Source: Collybia mongolica (Eukaryota > Basidiomycota > Agaricomycetes > Agaricales > Clitocybaceae). From it: DNA of 64,000 nt. The number at the start of each line of letters is the position of its first letter. Position 1 is the stretch's first letter. The notes under the pieces are model-generated. The model worked only from the letters and a program-made list of their open reading frames with translations. It was not told the origin of the DNA and ran no database searches. Below, in pieces: positions 10,245-22,023 of the stretch. The stretch is taken from the NCBI GenBank assembly GCA_013420905.1, contig JAAXNY010000006.1, positions 3,410,001 to 3,474,000 of the forward strand, given 5' to 3'. A program made the translations under genes and the position numbers.

Positions 10245-12370
10245 ATGACAGGCAAGAAGATCCTTAACATAGCACGCGGCTTTGTTGACCTTGAGGCTCA
10301 GGTGGATGACAAGGAGGATAATGAAGGATTTGAGGAAGATCAGGACCTCGGTGCGCCCCCCCCCGCCTTCGTAGTGCTTGGGACCTGCTAACACCCCGAC
10401 ATGCCAGATGACTTCATTGACAGGGACAACACTGTAGAATCCCAAAGCACGGCGAGACCATCTACATCAGTGGTGAGATCTCATGCCCAGGATGGCCAAC
10501 TAGACGACCTTTTGGAGGGGATATTGGAACGTTCACGCGCCCAACGCCCAGCGCACGATTATGGGCCAGGATCAGACATTGAATCGGATGACCTACCCAT
10601 CAACACCATATGCGGTCCAGTCGACTCGGATTATCCATTGCTAAGGGTCCGCTGCACTGTGAGTCTTCACCACCGCATTTTGTGATACCTCTTACAGAAA
10701 TACCTTATTTTCCGCCTCCAGCTGGGGAGGGAGGAGGAGGCTGTTATTTACCTCTTCCAGAATGCACTTCCAGTTCACAGGTTGCGATCAGCATTCACCC
10801 GAGATGCTATACAAGGCTGGTTTTACATTGAGGCTGCCATGAACACCGAGCTTTCGACACTTCTATATTCAGCCCCAACGATAATTCGTCCCCATGATGG
10901 TCTTTTTGGGATTAGGACAGAGGAATGGACACAATTGCTGGATATGGAGATGCATGGAGGGTCTCCATCAATTGGAGACTGGGTCACAGTCAATCGGGGG
11001 CTATACAAAGGGGACGTTGGATATGTTCTGTCTACTGAGAACTGGGGGAAAGCTACCCTCCTTTTAGTTCCCCGTCTCCCCCACTTCCCTCAAAATAAGT
11101 CCTCTTCCTCTAAGAAAAGGAAACAACCTCTTACCCGCACGAACCCTGCCTTATTCGACCTTGGGACGGAGGTCAACACCATGGCAAATTATCCCAATGC
11201 GCGCGTTGAATATAGAGAAGATGGAACGGCCTCTGTCTTCAATCGCATATTCGACCACTCCCTTGAACGTCGAACTTATCATTTCCACTCAATTTCTGTC
11301 CCCATTGACACCAAGCCACTCTCAATGCCAAGTGATATACTTGACAAATTCTTAAGATCCCCCCACCCCCATATCGCAACAGCACAATTCCCTTGCCCCA
11401 CGGAATGGAAATTCTTCGAAGGTGAAGAAGTGGTGATCAAGTCGTCAAGAAACAACGGGATTATCAAAGCTATAGGAACTTGCTCTGTGGAAATAGATCT
11501 TATGAATGGGGAGGGTCAAAAGATGTTCCAGTGGTCTAATGTGTGGAAGTATATAGCTCCAGGCCACTTTGTTGAAGTGCAGAGCGGCCCTCTGTGAGGG
11601 GAACTGCACTAAAGGTAACTAAACAGTTGATATATTTTTGAGTAACTACTAATTAATGTCCAACAGCCAAACAAAGTCCATAGGAATTGGATCAAAGTTA
11701 TCAGCCCACCGATTACACTCCATGGACACGCTCCGGTATCAGACGACGAATTGACAGGCCTTATGAAGCACGACCATACGCCCTGGAAAGGCATGGAAGT
11801 CATAGTTCAGAAGAAAGGTCACGCAATGAGAGGTTACCATGCAGTTGTCCAGGATGTTCAGCAGTCGCAGGAGACTTTGAGTGGCCTCAAAGTAACTGTG
11901 CAATTTATGCACCTCAACCCAGCAAATCCCTTCAACAAGCAGGTTCTGGACTACGATGATATTGTGGAAGTGCGGTAAGTCATTTCATATCTACTGATAG
12001 TCAGCTTGGCCTCATTTTCATTAAGCTCTCATTGTAAATTATATGACTTCGCCCCCACCAAAAATAAAATATTTACACCCCTTCCCGCTCATTTTATCAC
12101 AAATCACCCACCAGTGGCCTCACAGCCTATCCCCGAGCCATCCGGAAGTGGCACTCCAATGCCCGACTTCCACTACCTCACGCCAGCTTGGAATCCATCG
12201 TCAAGGACTCCACTCACACCGCTCCCACCCCTCGAGGCTGGGCCAAGTACCCGGATATATTCCCCACTCCCTTCACCACAGCCGCAAGGCCCCATCCACC
12301 CACTATTTTCTATGGTGTTGTGGCCATCCTCGTTGATGCACGGACTCGCAACACCACTGTGAAGTATTGA
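10245..12370 (+). pseudogene. Spt5-like (NGN + KOW) gene, copy 1, broken
   Basis: Spliced by eye it starts MTGKKILNIARGFVDLEAQ (10245). An intron joins D to DFIDRDNTVES, another ends before LGREEEAVIYLFQNAL (10719), then FTRDAIQGWFYIEA, and a first KOW-like stretch GDWVTVNRGLYKGDVGYV (about 10978-11030). A second KOW-like stretch GMEVIVQKKGHAMRGYHAV lies at about 11790-11850. This order, acidic N terminus then NGN then KOW, is that of transcription elongation factor Spt5. Compared with copy 2, a TGA at 11595-11597 and a loss of about 100 bp interrupt the middle, and a deletion of about 1 kb at 12303 removes the C terminus. It is therefore a pseudogene. It is not the cellular SPT5, which is longer and has more KOW domains; it is a repeat-borne relative. 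Confidence 0.75.
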
Positions 12371-13363
12371 GGAACGAGACATGGTAGGTATGAGGTATGC
12401 GTTTAGGATAACGAGCTATAATTTTACTAACTCAAATATATAACACTATATGTGATTTCACTACTCTACGGGTGTCTTTTCCGACACTTGTTCAGAGATC
12501 CGTGGAGCCGCGATAGCAAAACCCTCTGCCCCAATATCCGACATTAGAACTCATCAAGCAACAATTAAGTGAATTGGAGTTGGAATTCCTCATTCCAACC
12601 CTTGCACTAGTGTCAAGATTTTGTGTTTTCCGCTTCCGCGTCAATAGTGCCTAACCATGGAGCATATCCATGGTCGAATTCTTAAGGATGTAAGACATCT
12701 CTCCTCTCCCTCAACAACTCAATCCTCACAATCCTCATGGCTAAATCCTCAGCATTGAAAGTCAATAAGCGTGGTGGCAAGGTCAAGTTGGGGTCAACTC
12801 CTGCCAAAAATAAAGTATTAGGTAGTTGCCACTTCCTCTAGTAGGATGATTTCACTAATTGTATTACACCTGAAGCGGCACAGACCATGACCCTACAAGC
12901 TAAGCTGAAGAAACTACAAGGTACCTACGTCCAATTTATTTCTTCTTCAATGTGCGCTCAACTTCGTCAATACCATCAGCCGAGAACGACGCCCTGCGCA
13001 AATCTGCCGCTGCAAAAGAGATAACATCGGACTTGATACCACAGCCAGCGCACGGCTCTAGCAGAAAGAAATTTAACTTACAGTTTGCAATGTGTTTAGA
13101 AGATGACCAGGATTTATATACATCAATTCGCGTAAGTTTCATTTTTATTCACAGAATCTATCTGATTATCTATAGCGTTCTGTTCGTGAATTGACTGCCA
13201 CGGCAGGGATCGATTACAGCCTTTCATGGCACTGACAACCCAAACCAATAATAGCCCGAATAATTGCTGTAGTAAGTCTCCTGTTATTTACCCTCCCTTT
13301 GACTAACAAAGTTGTCAGGCTCGAAAGCGTCACGAGTATCTGAACTGATTTGCCCATGGCTGG

Positions 13364-14893
13364 AGGTCTTTACACTCCCCCACATCTTCCAGCGGATTCC
13401 GAGCGGAATCCTCAATTCCGACAGGAATCTGCTCGGATTCCTGTCGGAATTTTGGCTGCAGAAGTAATAGAAAATGGCTGTAAAAATAGATAAAAATTCC
13501 GAACAGATTCCGCTCGGATTCCGAGCGGAATGAAATTCCACAGGAATTCCGGCTTCAGAATACTGAAATTCTGACAGAGTCCACAGGAATTCTATCGGAA
13601 TTCCTGGATGGAATGCCGGAGCGTTGTGACGACGCGTTGTGGTCACGTGTTTGATTACTAATCAGATTAGTAATATAAATTTTATTTACACAAATTATAT
13701 ATACTATTTGTTATTAATAACATCACATAACGGCGGTGAAAACATGATTATGAGGCACGTGCAACGGTCACATTACCGTTGCCACGTCTTCGTTGGTTCT
13801 TTTCAACCACATCAATGACGTCCACCAAACCGCCAATGCCGACACCAACACCAACGCACCCACGCCGCCAACGCCAACGCATCGAACGCCAACCGACGTC
13901 GACATGATGACGCACAAGACGGTGTGGGGAGAAGGATAGAAACGGACGCGGAACAAGGGGACGACGAGGAAAGGGCACCCCGAGGGGCAGAACCAGGTGA
14001 GTCATACACCGCCGCTCACCCACACGCTCACCATGCAGCACGTCCCCCTCCCCCCCACTTCAGGAACTCAAGACAAACGATACGGCCGCCAACAGCAATA
14101 GTGAGGAAGGCGGCAACGACAATGACAACGACAACGACGAAGACAGCAACAGCAACAGCAGCAACAGTGCCGACGAGGCCTGCGGCAACGACGGCAACAG
14201 CAGCGGCAGCGGCGGCACCAACAACGGCGCGACAACAACAACAACAACTACAACAAAGACGATCACCACCACCACGAGGACGGCGGCGGCGGCGGCGGGG
14301 ACGGGGACAGCGGCAAGTAGAGCGGCCAGTGCCGTCGCCGCTGAAGCGCAGGCCGCTGACGATGTCGCGGGGGCCGATGAGGACGACGGGGGGGCGGGGG
14401 CGGGGGCCCCGCCTATATTAAATTTATCTTATCATATATGTATTATATTTAGTAATAATACATGTTTTATCGTATTAATTATAGAGTGCTTTTTTATCAT
14501 ACTCAACAGATTTTAAAAAGACAGGCTGAAAGAGAGTAATTTAGTACTTCAAAATGTTAGATATACTGTTGACTTTATTGACTGTTTTGACTTAAAACTT
14601 ATGAATTCCGATCAGAATCCGAGCAGAATGTTGCAGAATTCCTTTGAGAATTTTCTTCTTCCACACTTTGTAAGAAATTCCTCAAAATTCTGCGGAATTC
14701 CGATGATTTCAATCGGAATTCTGTGTTCCGAGCGGAATCCGAGCGGAATATTGCGGAATTCCTCAAAGGAATTTTCTGTTTTAAAACTTTTTCAAAATCT
14801 TCCTGCATTCCTCTGGATTCCGATCGGATTCCTGTCGGAATTTCGGATTCCGCTCGGAATCCTCTGCAGGATGTGGGGGAGTGTGAAGTACTG
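13364..14893. mobile_element. Mutator-like (MULE) non-autonomous element
   Basis: Flanked by the 9-bp direct repeat CATGGCTGG (13355-13363 and 14894-14902). Unit 2 has the uninterrupted site at 20928-20936. Both ends carry CACTCCCCCACATC followed by long inverted arms of about 250 bp. The arms are full of short palindromes such as GGATTCCGAGCGGAATCC (13380-13640 and 14600-14870). A 9-bp duplication with long terminal inverted repeats fits Mutator-like elements. The interior (13740-14430) is CpG-rich with AACGAC/AACAGC hexamer repeats and encodes nothing recognisable, so this copy depends on a transposase elsewhere. Confidence 0.8.
14060..14420. repeat. Hexanucleotide-like simple sequence in the MULE core
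   Basis: Runs of AACGAC, AACAGC and GGCGGC form an imperfect simple-sequence tract inside the Mutator-like element. It leaves long open frames on both strands (Thr/Ala/Arg-rich on plus, Val/Leu/Ser-rich on minus) that are compositional artefacts. A diverged CpG-free counterpart lies at about 28390-28990, where the same tract reads ACAGAC/ACATGG. Confidence 0.7.
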
Positions 14894-15369
14894 CATGGCT
14901 GGCCCGTTGAGGAATTTATAAAATACAACCTCAAAAACAGGCGCGCCTATGCTCGTCGTCGCAGATATCTACCACCACCCTCAACACTCGCCAATAACAC
15001 AGATGATGATGATCGAGAAATGGAAGCAGATGAGGATGGAAGTGAACATGGCGAGAGTGATGACATGGACACAGCCATAGGAAATGGGGACCGAGAGGAC
15101 GGGGATGAGGGCAAGGGCAATGAGGATGGGGATGAGGACATGACAGGTGAATCAGACCTAGAAGAGGAGAACTTCTGAGTAGGAGAATTTTCCAAAATCT
15201 TCTAATTGATAAACCATACAGATACCATATTTTTTTCATATATAATTGGATTTTTTTGGCACTCTAGTGGATGACTTTCAGTTAGAAAAGGCTATATTTT
15301 AGGCAATATAATTATTGCATTCAGTGGATGAATATTTCCTGCTCCCCAGTCTGAAAAGTCCCCCAAAAA

Positions 15370-15990
15370 TTGTTGAAAATCATCCAAACTCAAGGGTATG
15401 AAATTCATTATGAGCAAGGGGATGAATTGAGAGCCATAGAATTAATCCAGTTATGGTGAAGAATTCATCCAGAGATACTGTAGCTAATCCCACCTTTAAA
15501 AGTATGAAATTCATTCTAAGACAAGGGATGAATAAAAGCCATTTATTTAATCCAGTTTTGGTGAAGAATTCATCCAGAGATATTTTAAGTAATCCCACCT
15601 TTAGAAGTATGAAATTCATTCTGAGGAAAAGGATGAATAAAAGCCATTTATTTAATCCAGCTTTGGTGAAGAATTTATCCTGGGATAACATGGTTAATAT
15701 TGCCTTTAGAGGTATGAAATTCATCCAGGGTATGAATAGTGGATGAATCTAAAGGTGCTGACTTGGGACATTCTATGGCTTGAATTCAGCCAATAAAATA
15801 CATACTTTCAAGGGGGAAAATCATCTCTTTTTACCCACCCTAAGGGTTGAATTTCCCAATATTTGTAAATGAAATTCATTATATTTCTGTTGTTATGATG
15901 GGATGAAATTTATACTTTATAAAGATGACTTCCCACTGCTTAAGTAAGGAAAGGGGGGTTGTAAATTCATCCTCTATGGAGCTCACAGTG
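15370..15990. repeat. 105-bp tandem repeats and GATGAAATTCAT-rich block (unit 1)
   Basis: Three copies with an exact 105-bp period begin with GGTGAAGAATT at 15455, 15560 and 15665. Each contains ATGAAATTCATTCT and ATGAATAAAAGCCATTTATTT. Because 105 is divisible by three, open frames run through the array on both strands; I regard these as artefacts. The block belongs to the same GATGAA family as 3782-4262 and is repeated in unit 2. Confidence 0.8.
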
Positions 15991-16242
15991 AGTATTGAAT
16001 GCAGCCCATGTTAGCAGTTGCCTTTTTTGCTCGAAATCCGCGCATCGGCTAATATTTATTCCCCTACAAAGTGTTACTGATGTACTTCAAAATGTTTACT
16101 GATCATGTTCTAATGAATTCTCGGAACACTTCAAAATTACTAACCATGGGAAAAACAACACTGGATCTTGTTGGGTATGCTGAATTTTCCCTGCAAACCC
16201 AGGATGATGAATGAGTTACTTATGTAAACATAAGGACTCGGA
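15991..16242. repeat. Terminal segment of unit 1, with the intact Harbinger target site
   Basis: From GAATGCAGCCCATG through TTAGCAGTTGCC (TTA at 16011-16013) to TAAACATAAGGACTCG, this matches 23862-23880 joined to 26697-26955. It shows what the site looked like before the Harbinger element inserted in unit 2. No coding content is evident. Confidence 0.8.
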
Positions 16243-16314
16243 ACTACATATTCTATATACTAACTAATATAAATTTGTATTGACTTACCAAGGGTCTATG
16301 AGGAGGCATATCAA

Positions 16315-16543
16315 ATAGATGGTGGTGGTTTGGGACGAAGAGCGAAACCATGCGAAAGCGGGCTGGGGCCTTACCTTATTCATTGGAATGTTGAAGTGTT
16401 GGGTATGCTGACCTGGTTCACATGACCATTCACATGACCCCAATGGCTGGGATACCCAACACTTCAACATTCCGATGAATAAGGTAAGGCCCCAGCCCGC
16501 TTTTGCAAGGTTTCGCTCTTTGTCCCAAACCACCACCATCTAT
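16315..16543. repeat. Palindrome of unit 2 (counterpart of 9829-10060)
   Basis: Same foldback as in unit 1, with arms of about 105 bp running from ATAGATGGTGGTGGTTTGGG to CCACCACCATCTAT. The centre has diverged and shortened (TGACCTGGTTCACATGACC), and several CpGs are now TpG or CpA. The outer arms stay largely complementary. Confidence 0.85.
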
Positions 16544-16727
16544 CTGTTGGAGCCACTGCTCCCTCCTTGTCAACTACTTTGTAAGTATGATTCATTAGTT
16601 TATTAGTATATATCAATGTAGTAGTGTATTAAAACAAAAAACCAACACAAATGATAATGATAGTAATAAAGATAGACTAACAAAAAAATCTAATGCCCTT
16701 AGGAAACCTAAGGACACTGCTGCAGGG

Positions 16728-19324
16728 ATGACAGGCAAGAAGATCCTTAACAAAGCATGCGGCTTTGTTGACCTTGAGGCTCAGGTGGATGACAAGGAGG
16801 ATAATGAAGGATTTGAGGAAGATCAGGACCTCGGTGTGCCACCCCCCTGCCTTCGTAGTGCTTAGGACCTGCTAACACCCCGACATGCCAGATGACTTCA
16901 TTGACAGGGACAACACTGTAGAACCCCAAAGCATGGCGGGACCATCTACATCAGTGGTGAGATCTCATGCCCAGGATGGCCAACTAGATGACCTTTTGGA
17001 GGGGATATTGGAACGTTCATGCGCCCAATGCCCAGCGCACAATTACGGGCCAGGATCAGACATTGAATCGGATGACCTACCCATCAACACCATACGCAGT
17101 CCAGTCAACTCGGATTATCCATTGCTAAGGGTCTGCTGCACTGTGAGTCTTCACCACTGCATTTTGTGATACCTCTTACAGAAATACCTCATTCTGCCTC
17201 CAGCTGGGGAGGGAGGAGGAGGCTGTTATTTACCTCTTCCAGAATGCACTTCCAGTTCACAGGTTGCAATCAGCATTCACCCGAGATGCTATACAAGGCT
17301 GGTTTTACATTGAGGCTGCCATGAACACTGAGCTTTCAACACTTCTTTATTCAGCCCCAACGATAATTCATCCCCATGATGGTCTTTTTTGGATTAGGAC
17401 AGAGGAATGGACACAATTGCTGGATATGGAGATGCATGGAGGGTCTCCATCAATTGGAGACTGGGTCACAGTCAATCAGGGGCTATACAAAGGGGATGTT
17501 GGATATGTTCTGTCTACTGAGAACTGGGGGAAAGCTACCCTCCTTTTAGTTCCCCGTCTCCCCCACTTCCCTCAAAATAAGTCCTCTTCCTCTAAGAAAA
17601 GGAAACAACCTCTTACCTGCACAAACCCTGCCTTATTTGACCTTGGGACAGAGGTCAACACCATGGCAAATTATCCCAATGCACACGTTGAATATAGAGA
17701 AGATGGAATGGCCTCTGTCTTCAATTGCATATTCGACCACTCCCTTGAACGTCGAACTTATCATTTCCACTCAATTTCTGTCCCCATTGACACCAAGCCA
17801 CTCTCAATGCCAAGTGATATACTTGACAAATTCTTAAGATCCCCCCACCCCCATATTGCAACAGCACAATTCCCTTGCCCCACAGAATGGAAATTCTTCG
17901 AAGGTGAAGAAGTGGTGATCAAGTCATCAAGAAACAACGGGATTATCAAAGCTATAGGAACTTGCTCTGTGGAAATAGATCTTATGAATGGGGAGGGTCA
18001 AAAGATGTTCCAGTGGTCTAATGTGTGGAAGTATATAGCTCCAGGCCACTTTGTTGAAGTGCAGAGCAGCCCTCTGCAAGGGGAACAGAGATGGGTGGTA
18101 GGAGTTGAAGAACAAATGGTCTCTATTACCAAACAGCTGGAACAAGAGGTACATGAGGATTTTGTCCTTCACAATGCACTAAAGGTAACTAAACAGTTGA
18201 TATATTTTTGAGTAACTACTAATTAATGTCCAACAGCCAAACAAAGTCCATAGGAATTGGATCAAAGTTATCAGCCCACCAATTACACTCCATGGACACG
18301 CTCTGGTATTAGACAACGGATTGACAGGCCTTATGAAGCATGACCATACACCCTGGAAAGGCATGGAAGTCATAGTTCAGAAGAAAGGTCACGCAATGAG
18401 AGGTTACCATGCAGTTCTCCAGGATGTTCAGCAGTCGCAGGAGACTTTGAGTGGCCTCAAAGTAACTGTGCAATTTATGCACCTCAACCCAGCAAATCCC
18501 TTCACCAAGCAGGTTCTGGACTATGATGATATTGTGGAAGTGCGGTAAGTCATTTCATATCTACTGATAGTCAGCTTGGCCTCATTTTCATTAAGCTCTC
18601 ATTGTAAATTATATGACTTTGCCCCCACCAAAAATAAAATATTTACACCCCTTCCTGCTCATTTTATCACAAATCACCCACCAGCAGCCTCACAGCCTAT
18701 CCCCAAGCCATCCGGAAGTGGCACTCCAATGCCCAACTTCCACTACCTCATGCCAGCTTGGAATCCATTGTCAAGGACTCCACTCACACTGCTCCCACCC
18801 CTCAAGGCTGGGCCAAGTACCTGGATATATTCCCCACTTCACCACAGCTGCAAGGCCCTGTCCACCCACTATCAGACACGCAGCTGGTTGGTTGAAAGGT
18901 GAAAGTGCTGGTTACTGAAGGGAAACGGAAGAGCAAGGAGGTAGCCACTTTGGTCATGGAGACGGATGGAGAGTTATCCATCCGTTCCATGCACTATACC
19001 ACTTCAGAACTCTTGTCACCAGAGCAAGTTACTCTGAAACATCCCAATCCAACACGCGACAATGGCTTGCTTCTCGTAATTGAGGGCAAGCATTGTGGTA
19101 AGTATGTCTGGCAAATTCACCATTGATATGATGGTGACAATGCATTTGTTCTTTTAGCTGTGATCAACTGGACAGAGGATGGCCATGAGAGTTTATTGGA
19201 GGAGTATTTTGAGCTCAATCCCAACAAACTCTGTGTTGGTATTGAGACTAAGGATGAGAAAGCCCATGGTGGTGAGCTGATGGCCAGCCTTCGTGAGGAG
19301 GCTCAAAAAACTCGTGCAAAATAA
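16728..19324 (+). CDS. Spt5-like (NGN + KOW) protein, copy 2
   Basis: Spliced model: start MTGKKILNKACGFVDLEAQ (16728), acidic stretch, DFIDRDNTVEP, NGN-like LGREEEAVIYLFQNAL (about 17202-17248) and FTRDAIQGWFYIEA, first KOW GDWVTVNQGLYKGDVGYV, second KOW GMEVIVQKKGHAMRGYHAV (about 18362-18418). A proline-rich linker with TPMPNFHY and PAWNPLSRTP follows. The C-terminal part contains KVLVTEGKRKSKEV, VIEGKHCGK and HESLLEEYFELNPNKL, ending at 19324. In cells, Spt5 with Spt4 clamps RNA polymerase II. Here the gene is carried on a repeat, lacks most KOW domains and has lost arginines at CpG codons. It may be translated or already decayed; I did not find an unavoidable stop. Confidence 0.6.
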
Positions 19325-20300
19325 GTAGGGGCACTATTAACATAATCCTTCTATAATATATACATTGCTTGATAATTGACATGCCCACATCCTATCCTAA
19401 GTATGACTTAATTTCTGTCGTTTACACTGTCTTCCTTTTTCTATTATCCTACGGCCCAGTTTACTTCCCTGCTGCCTTTTTTGTTGGAAATTGAAGTTAA
19501 ATACTGGGTTTACTAGGCTTCCACCTTCAACGTGTATATGTATTGTAATATCCTTTTCATGATCAATTATACAACCAAAATGCAGTTAAGTGTTGCACAT
19601 ACCTTGTCTTTCACAGATTGAATAATGCTGACTCCCATTTCCCCCTTGCCATCCTCAGAGACTTTCCCAGAATTCTTGACATGATTATTATCACCTGCAT
19701 CTGATGTTCAGCCTTAGCACCACTTGTCAAATTGATCTATACCTATTTCTTTGGTTGTACTGGCCTCCCTACTGGAGGTGTTGGAACAATATGGAACCCA
19801 CCTGACATATTCTGGTAGCCCAAGTTGATTTTCTGGACTAATGGATTGTTTGCTGTCAGAGTCTGTTTTGGGCTCTGCCACACTTTCTATGGTGTTGTGG
19901 CCATCCTCGTCGATGCACGGACTTGCAACACCACTGTGAAGTATTGAGGAACAAGACATGGTAGGCATGAGGTATGCGTTTAGTATAACAAGCTATAATT
20001 TTACTAACTCAAATAACACTATATGTGATTTCACTACTCTACGGGTGTCTTTTCTGACACTTGTTCAGAGATCCATGGAGCCACAATAGCAAAACCCTCT
20101 GCCCCAATATCCGACATTAGAACTCATCAAGCAACAATTAAGTGAATTGGAGTTGGAATTCCTCATTCCAACCCTTGCACTAGTGTCAAGATTTTGTGTT
20201 TTCCGCTTCCGTGTCAATAGTGCCTAACCATGGAGCATATCCATGGTTGAATTCTTAAGGATGCAAGACATCTCTCCTCTCCCTCAACAACTCAATCCTC
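19325..20300. repeat. 3' flank of Spt5-like copy 2; no gene seen
   Basis: CpG-poor sequence between the Spt5-like stop and the next small gene. About half of it (up to about 19884) is absent from unit 1, where a deletion joined short CACT repeats. From ACTTTCTATGGTGTTGTGG (about 19883) onward it is again colinear with unit 1. No coding frame or RNA gene was recognised. Confidence 0.5.
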
Positions 20301-20309
20301 ACAATCCTC

Positions 20310-21212
20310 ATGGCTAAATCCTCAGCATCAAAAGTCAATAAGTGTGGTGGCAAGGTCAAGTTGGGGTCAACTCCTGCCAAAAATAAAGTATTAGGTAGTT
20401 GTCACTTCCTCTAGTAGGATGATTTCACTAATTGTATTACACCTGAAGCGGCACGGACCATGACCCTACAAGCTAAGCTGAAGAAACTACAAGGTACCTA
20501 CATCTGATTTATTTCTTCTTCAATGTGCACTCAACTTTGTCAATACCATCAGCCAAGAATGACGCCCTGCGCAAATCTGCTGCTGCAAAAGATATAACAT
20601 CAGCCTTGATACCACAGCCAGCATGCGGCTCTAGCAGAAAGAAATTTAACTTACAGTTTGCAATGTGTTTAGAAGATGACCAGGATTTATATACATCAAT
20701 TTGCATAAGTTTCATTTTTATTCATAGAATCTATCTGATTATCTATAGTGTTCTGTTCGTGAATTGACTGCCATGGCAGGGGTTGATTGCACCCTTTCAT
20801 GGCACTGACAACCCAAACCAGTAATAGCCCAAATAATTGCTGTAGTAAGTCTCCTGTTATTTACCCTCCCTTTGACTAACAAAGTTGTCAGGCTCGAAAG
20901 TGCCATGAGTACCTGAACTGATTTTCCCATAGCTGGCCCGTCAAGGAATTTATAAAATACAACCTCAGAAACAGGCACGCCTATGCTTGTTGTTGCAGAT
21001 ATCTACCACCACCCTCGACACTTGCCAATAACACAGATGATGATGATCAAGAAATGGAAGCAGATGAGGATGGAAGTGAACATGGCGAGAGTGATGATGT
21101 GGACACAGCCATAGGAAATGGGGACTGAGAGGATGGGGGTGAGGGCAAGGGCAATGAGGATGGGGATGAGGACATGACAGGTGAATCAGACCTAGAAGAG
21201 GAGAACTTCTGA
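20310..21212 (+). pseudogene. Small repeat-borne gene with acidic tail, copy 2
   Basis: Colinear with 12737-15178 but without the Mutator-like insertion, so the exon order is clear: MAKSSASKVNKCGGKVKLG, AKNDALRKSAAAKDI, CLEDDQDLYTSI, SVRELTAMAGVD, then EEFIKYNLRN-like residues and a D/E-rich tail ending LEEENF. It shares the TGA codons of copy 1 at 20806-20808 and 20919-20921. It adds another TGA at 21126-21128 where copy 1 still has CGA. The family is unrecognised. It is non-functional as it stands unless those TGAs are spliced out. Confidence 0.55.
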
Positions 21213-21409
21213 GTAGGAGAATATTCCAAAATATTCTAATTGATAAACCATACAGATACCATTTTTTTCATATATAATTGGATTTTTTTGGCACTCTAGT
21301 GGATGACTTTCATTTAGAAAAGGCTATATTTTAGGCAATATAATTATTGCATTCAGTGGATGAATGTTTCTTGCTCCCCAGTCTGAAAAATCCCCTGAAA
21401 ATTGTTGAA

Positions 21410-22020
21410 AATCATCCAATTTCAAGGGTATGAAATTCATTATGAGCAAGGGGATGAATTGAGAGCCATAGAATTAATCCAGTTATGGTGAAGAATTCAT
21501 CCAGAGATACTGTGGCTAATCCCACCTTTAAAAGTATGATATTCATTCTAAGACGAGGGATGAATAAAAGCCATTTATTTAATCCAGTTTTGGTGAAGAA
21601 TTCATCCAGAGATATTTTAACTAATCCCACCTTTAGAAGTATGAAATTCATTCTGAGAAAAAGGATGAATAAAAGCCATTTATTTAATCCAGCTTTGGTG
21701 AAGAATTTATCCTGGGATAACATGGTTAATATTGCCTTTAGAGGTATGAAATTCATCCAGGGTATGAATAGTGGATGAATCTAAAGGTGCTGACTTGGGA
21801 CATTCTATGGCTTGAATTCAGCCAATAAAATACATACTTTCAAGGGGGAAAATCATCTCTTTTTACCTACCCTAAGGGTTGAATTTCCCAATATTTGTAA
21901 ATGAAATTCATTATATTTCTGTTGTTACCATGGGATGAAATTTATACTTTATAAAGATGACTTCCCACTGCTTAAGTAAGGAAAGGGGGGTTGTAAATTC
22001 ATCCTCTATGGAGCTCACAG
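21410..22020. repeat. 105-bp tandem repeats and GATGAAATTCAT block (unit 2)
   Basis: Nearly identical to 15370-15990, including three GGTGAAGAATT-led 105-bp units and the GGGATGAATAAAAGCC phrases. It ends at GGAGCTCACAGTGA, after which unit 2 diverges from unit 1 into the 1.84-kb dispersed repeat. Confidence 0.8.
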
Positions 22021-22023
22021 TGA

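Larger units (their letters stand above)
12737..15178 (+). pseudogene. Small repeat-borne gene with acidic tail, copy 1, disrupted
   Basis: The frame starts MAKSSALKVNKRGGKVKLG (12737). Short introns lead to AENDALRKSAAAKEI, CLEDDQDLYTSIR, RSVRELTATAGIDYSL, ARKRHEYLN and WPVEEFIKYNLKNRRAYARR, followed by a D/E-rich tail ending LEEENF. In-frame TGA at 13233-13235 and 13346-13348 stand where CGA (Arg) would be expected. A 1530-bp Mutator-like element splits the gene at 13364-14893. I do not recognise the family with certainty. Similar R-x-W-P-hydrophobic-K-x-L-x-N-R-R tails occur in many repeat-associated Agaricomycete proteins. No function is assigned. Confidence 0.55.
9757..16242 (+). repeat. 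Large Spt5-carrying repeat, unit 1
   Basis: Starts ACTACATATTCTATATACT and is followed head-to-tail by unit 2, which starts with the same words at 16243. In order it contains a 230-bp palindrome, an Spt5-like gene, a second small gene with an acidic tail, 105-bp tandem repeats, and a terminal segment ending TAAACATAAGGACTCG. It has lost about 1.0 kb (after about 12303) and about 100 bp (after about 11603) relative to unit 2. It has gained a 1530-bp Mutator-like insertion. No transposase of its own is visible. Unit 1 keeps more CpG than unit 2. Confidence 0.8.

Noticed and set aside
13924..14421. Thr/Ala/Arg-rich plus-strand frame of about 165 codons
   Set aside because: Simple-sequence artefact in the Mutator-like element core. 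The reverse strand is equally open.
15380..15746. Repetitive proteins of about 97-114 residues on both strands (also at 21412-21778)
   Set aside because: The 105-bp tandem unit is divisible by three, so any frame open in one unit is open in all. No homology and no start context.
10245..19324. The Spt5-like genes as the cellular SPT5 locus
   Set aside because: They are duplicated inside repeats, decayed, and have only two clear KOW stretches. The true SPT5 is expected as a single-copy gene elsewhere.
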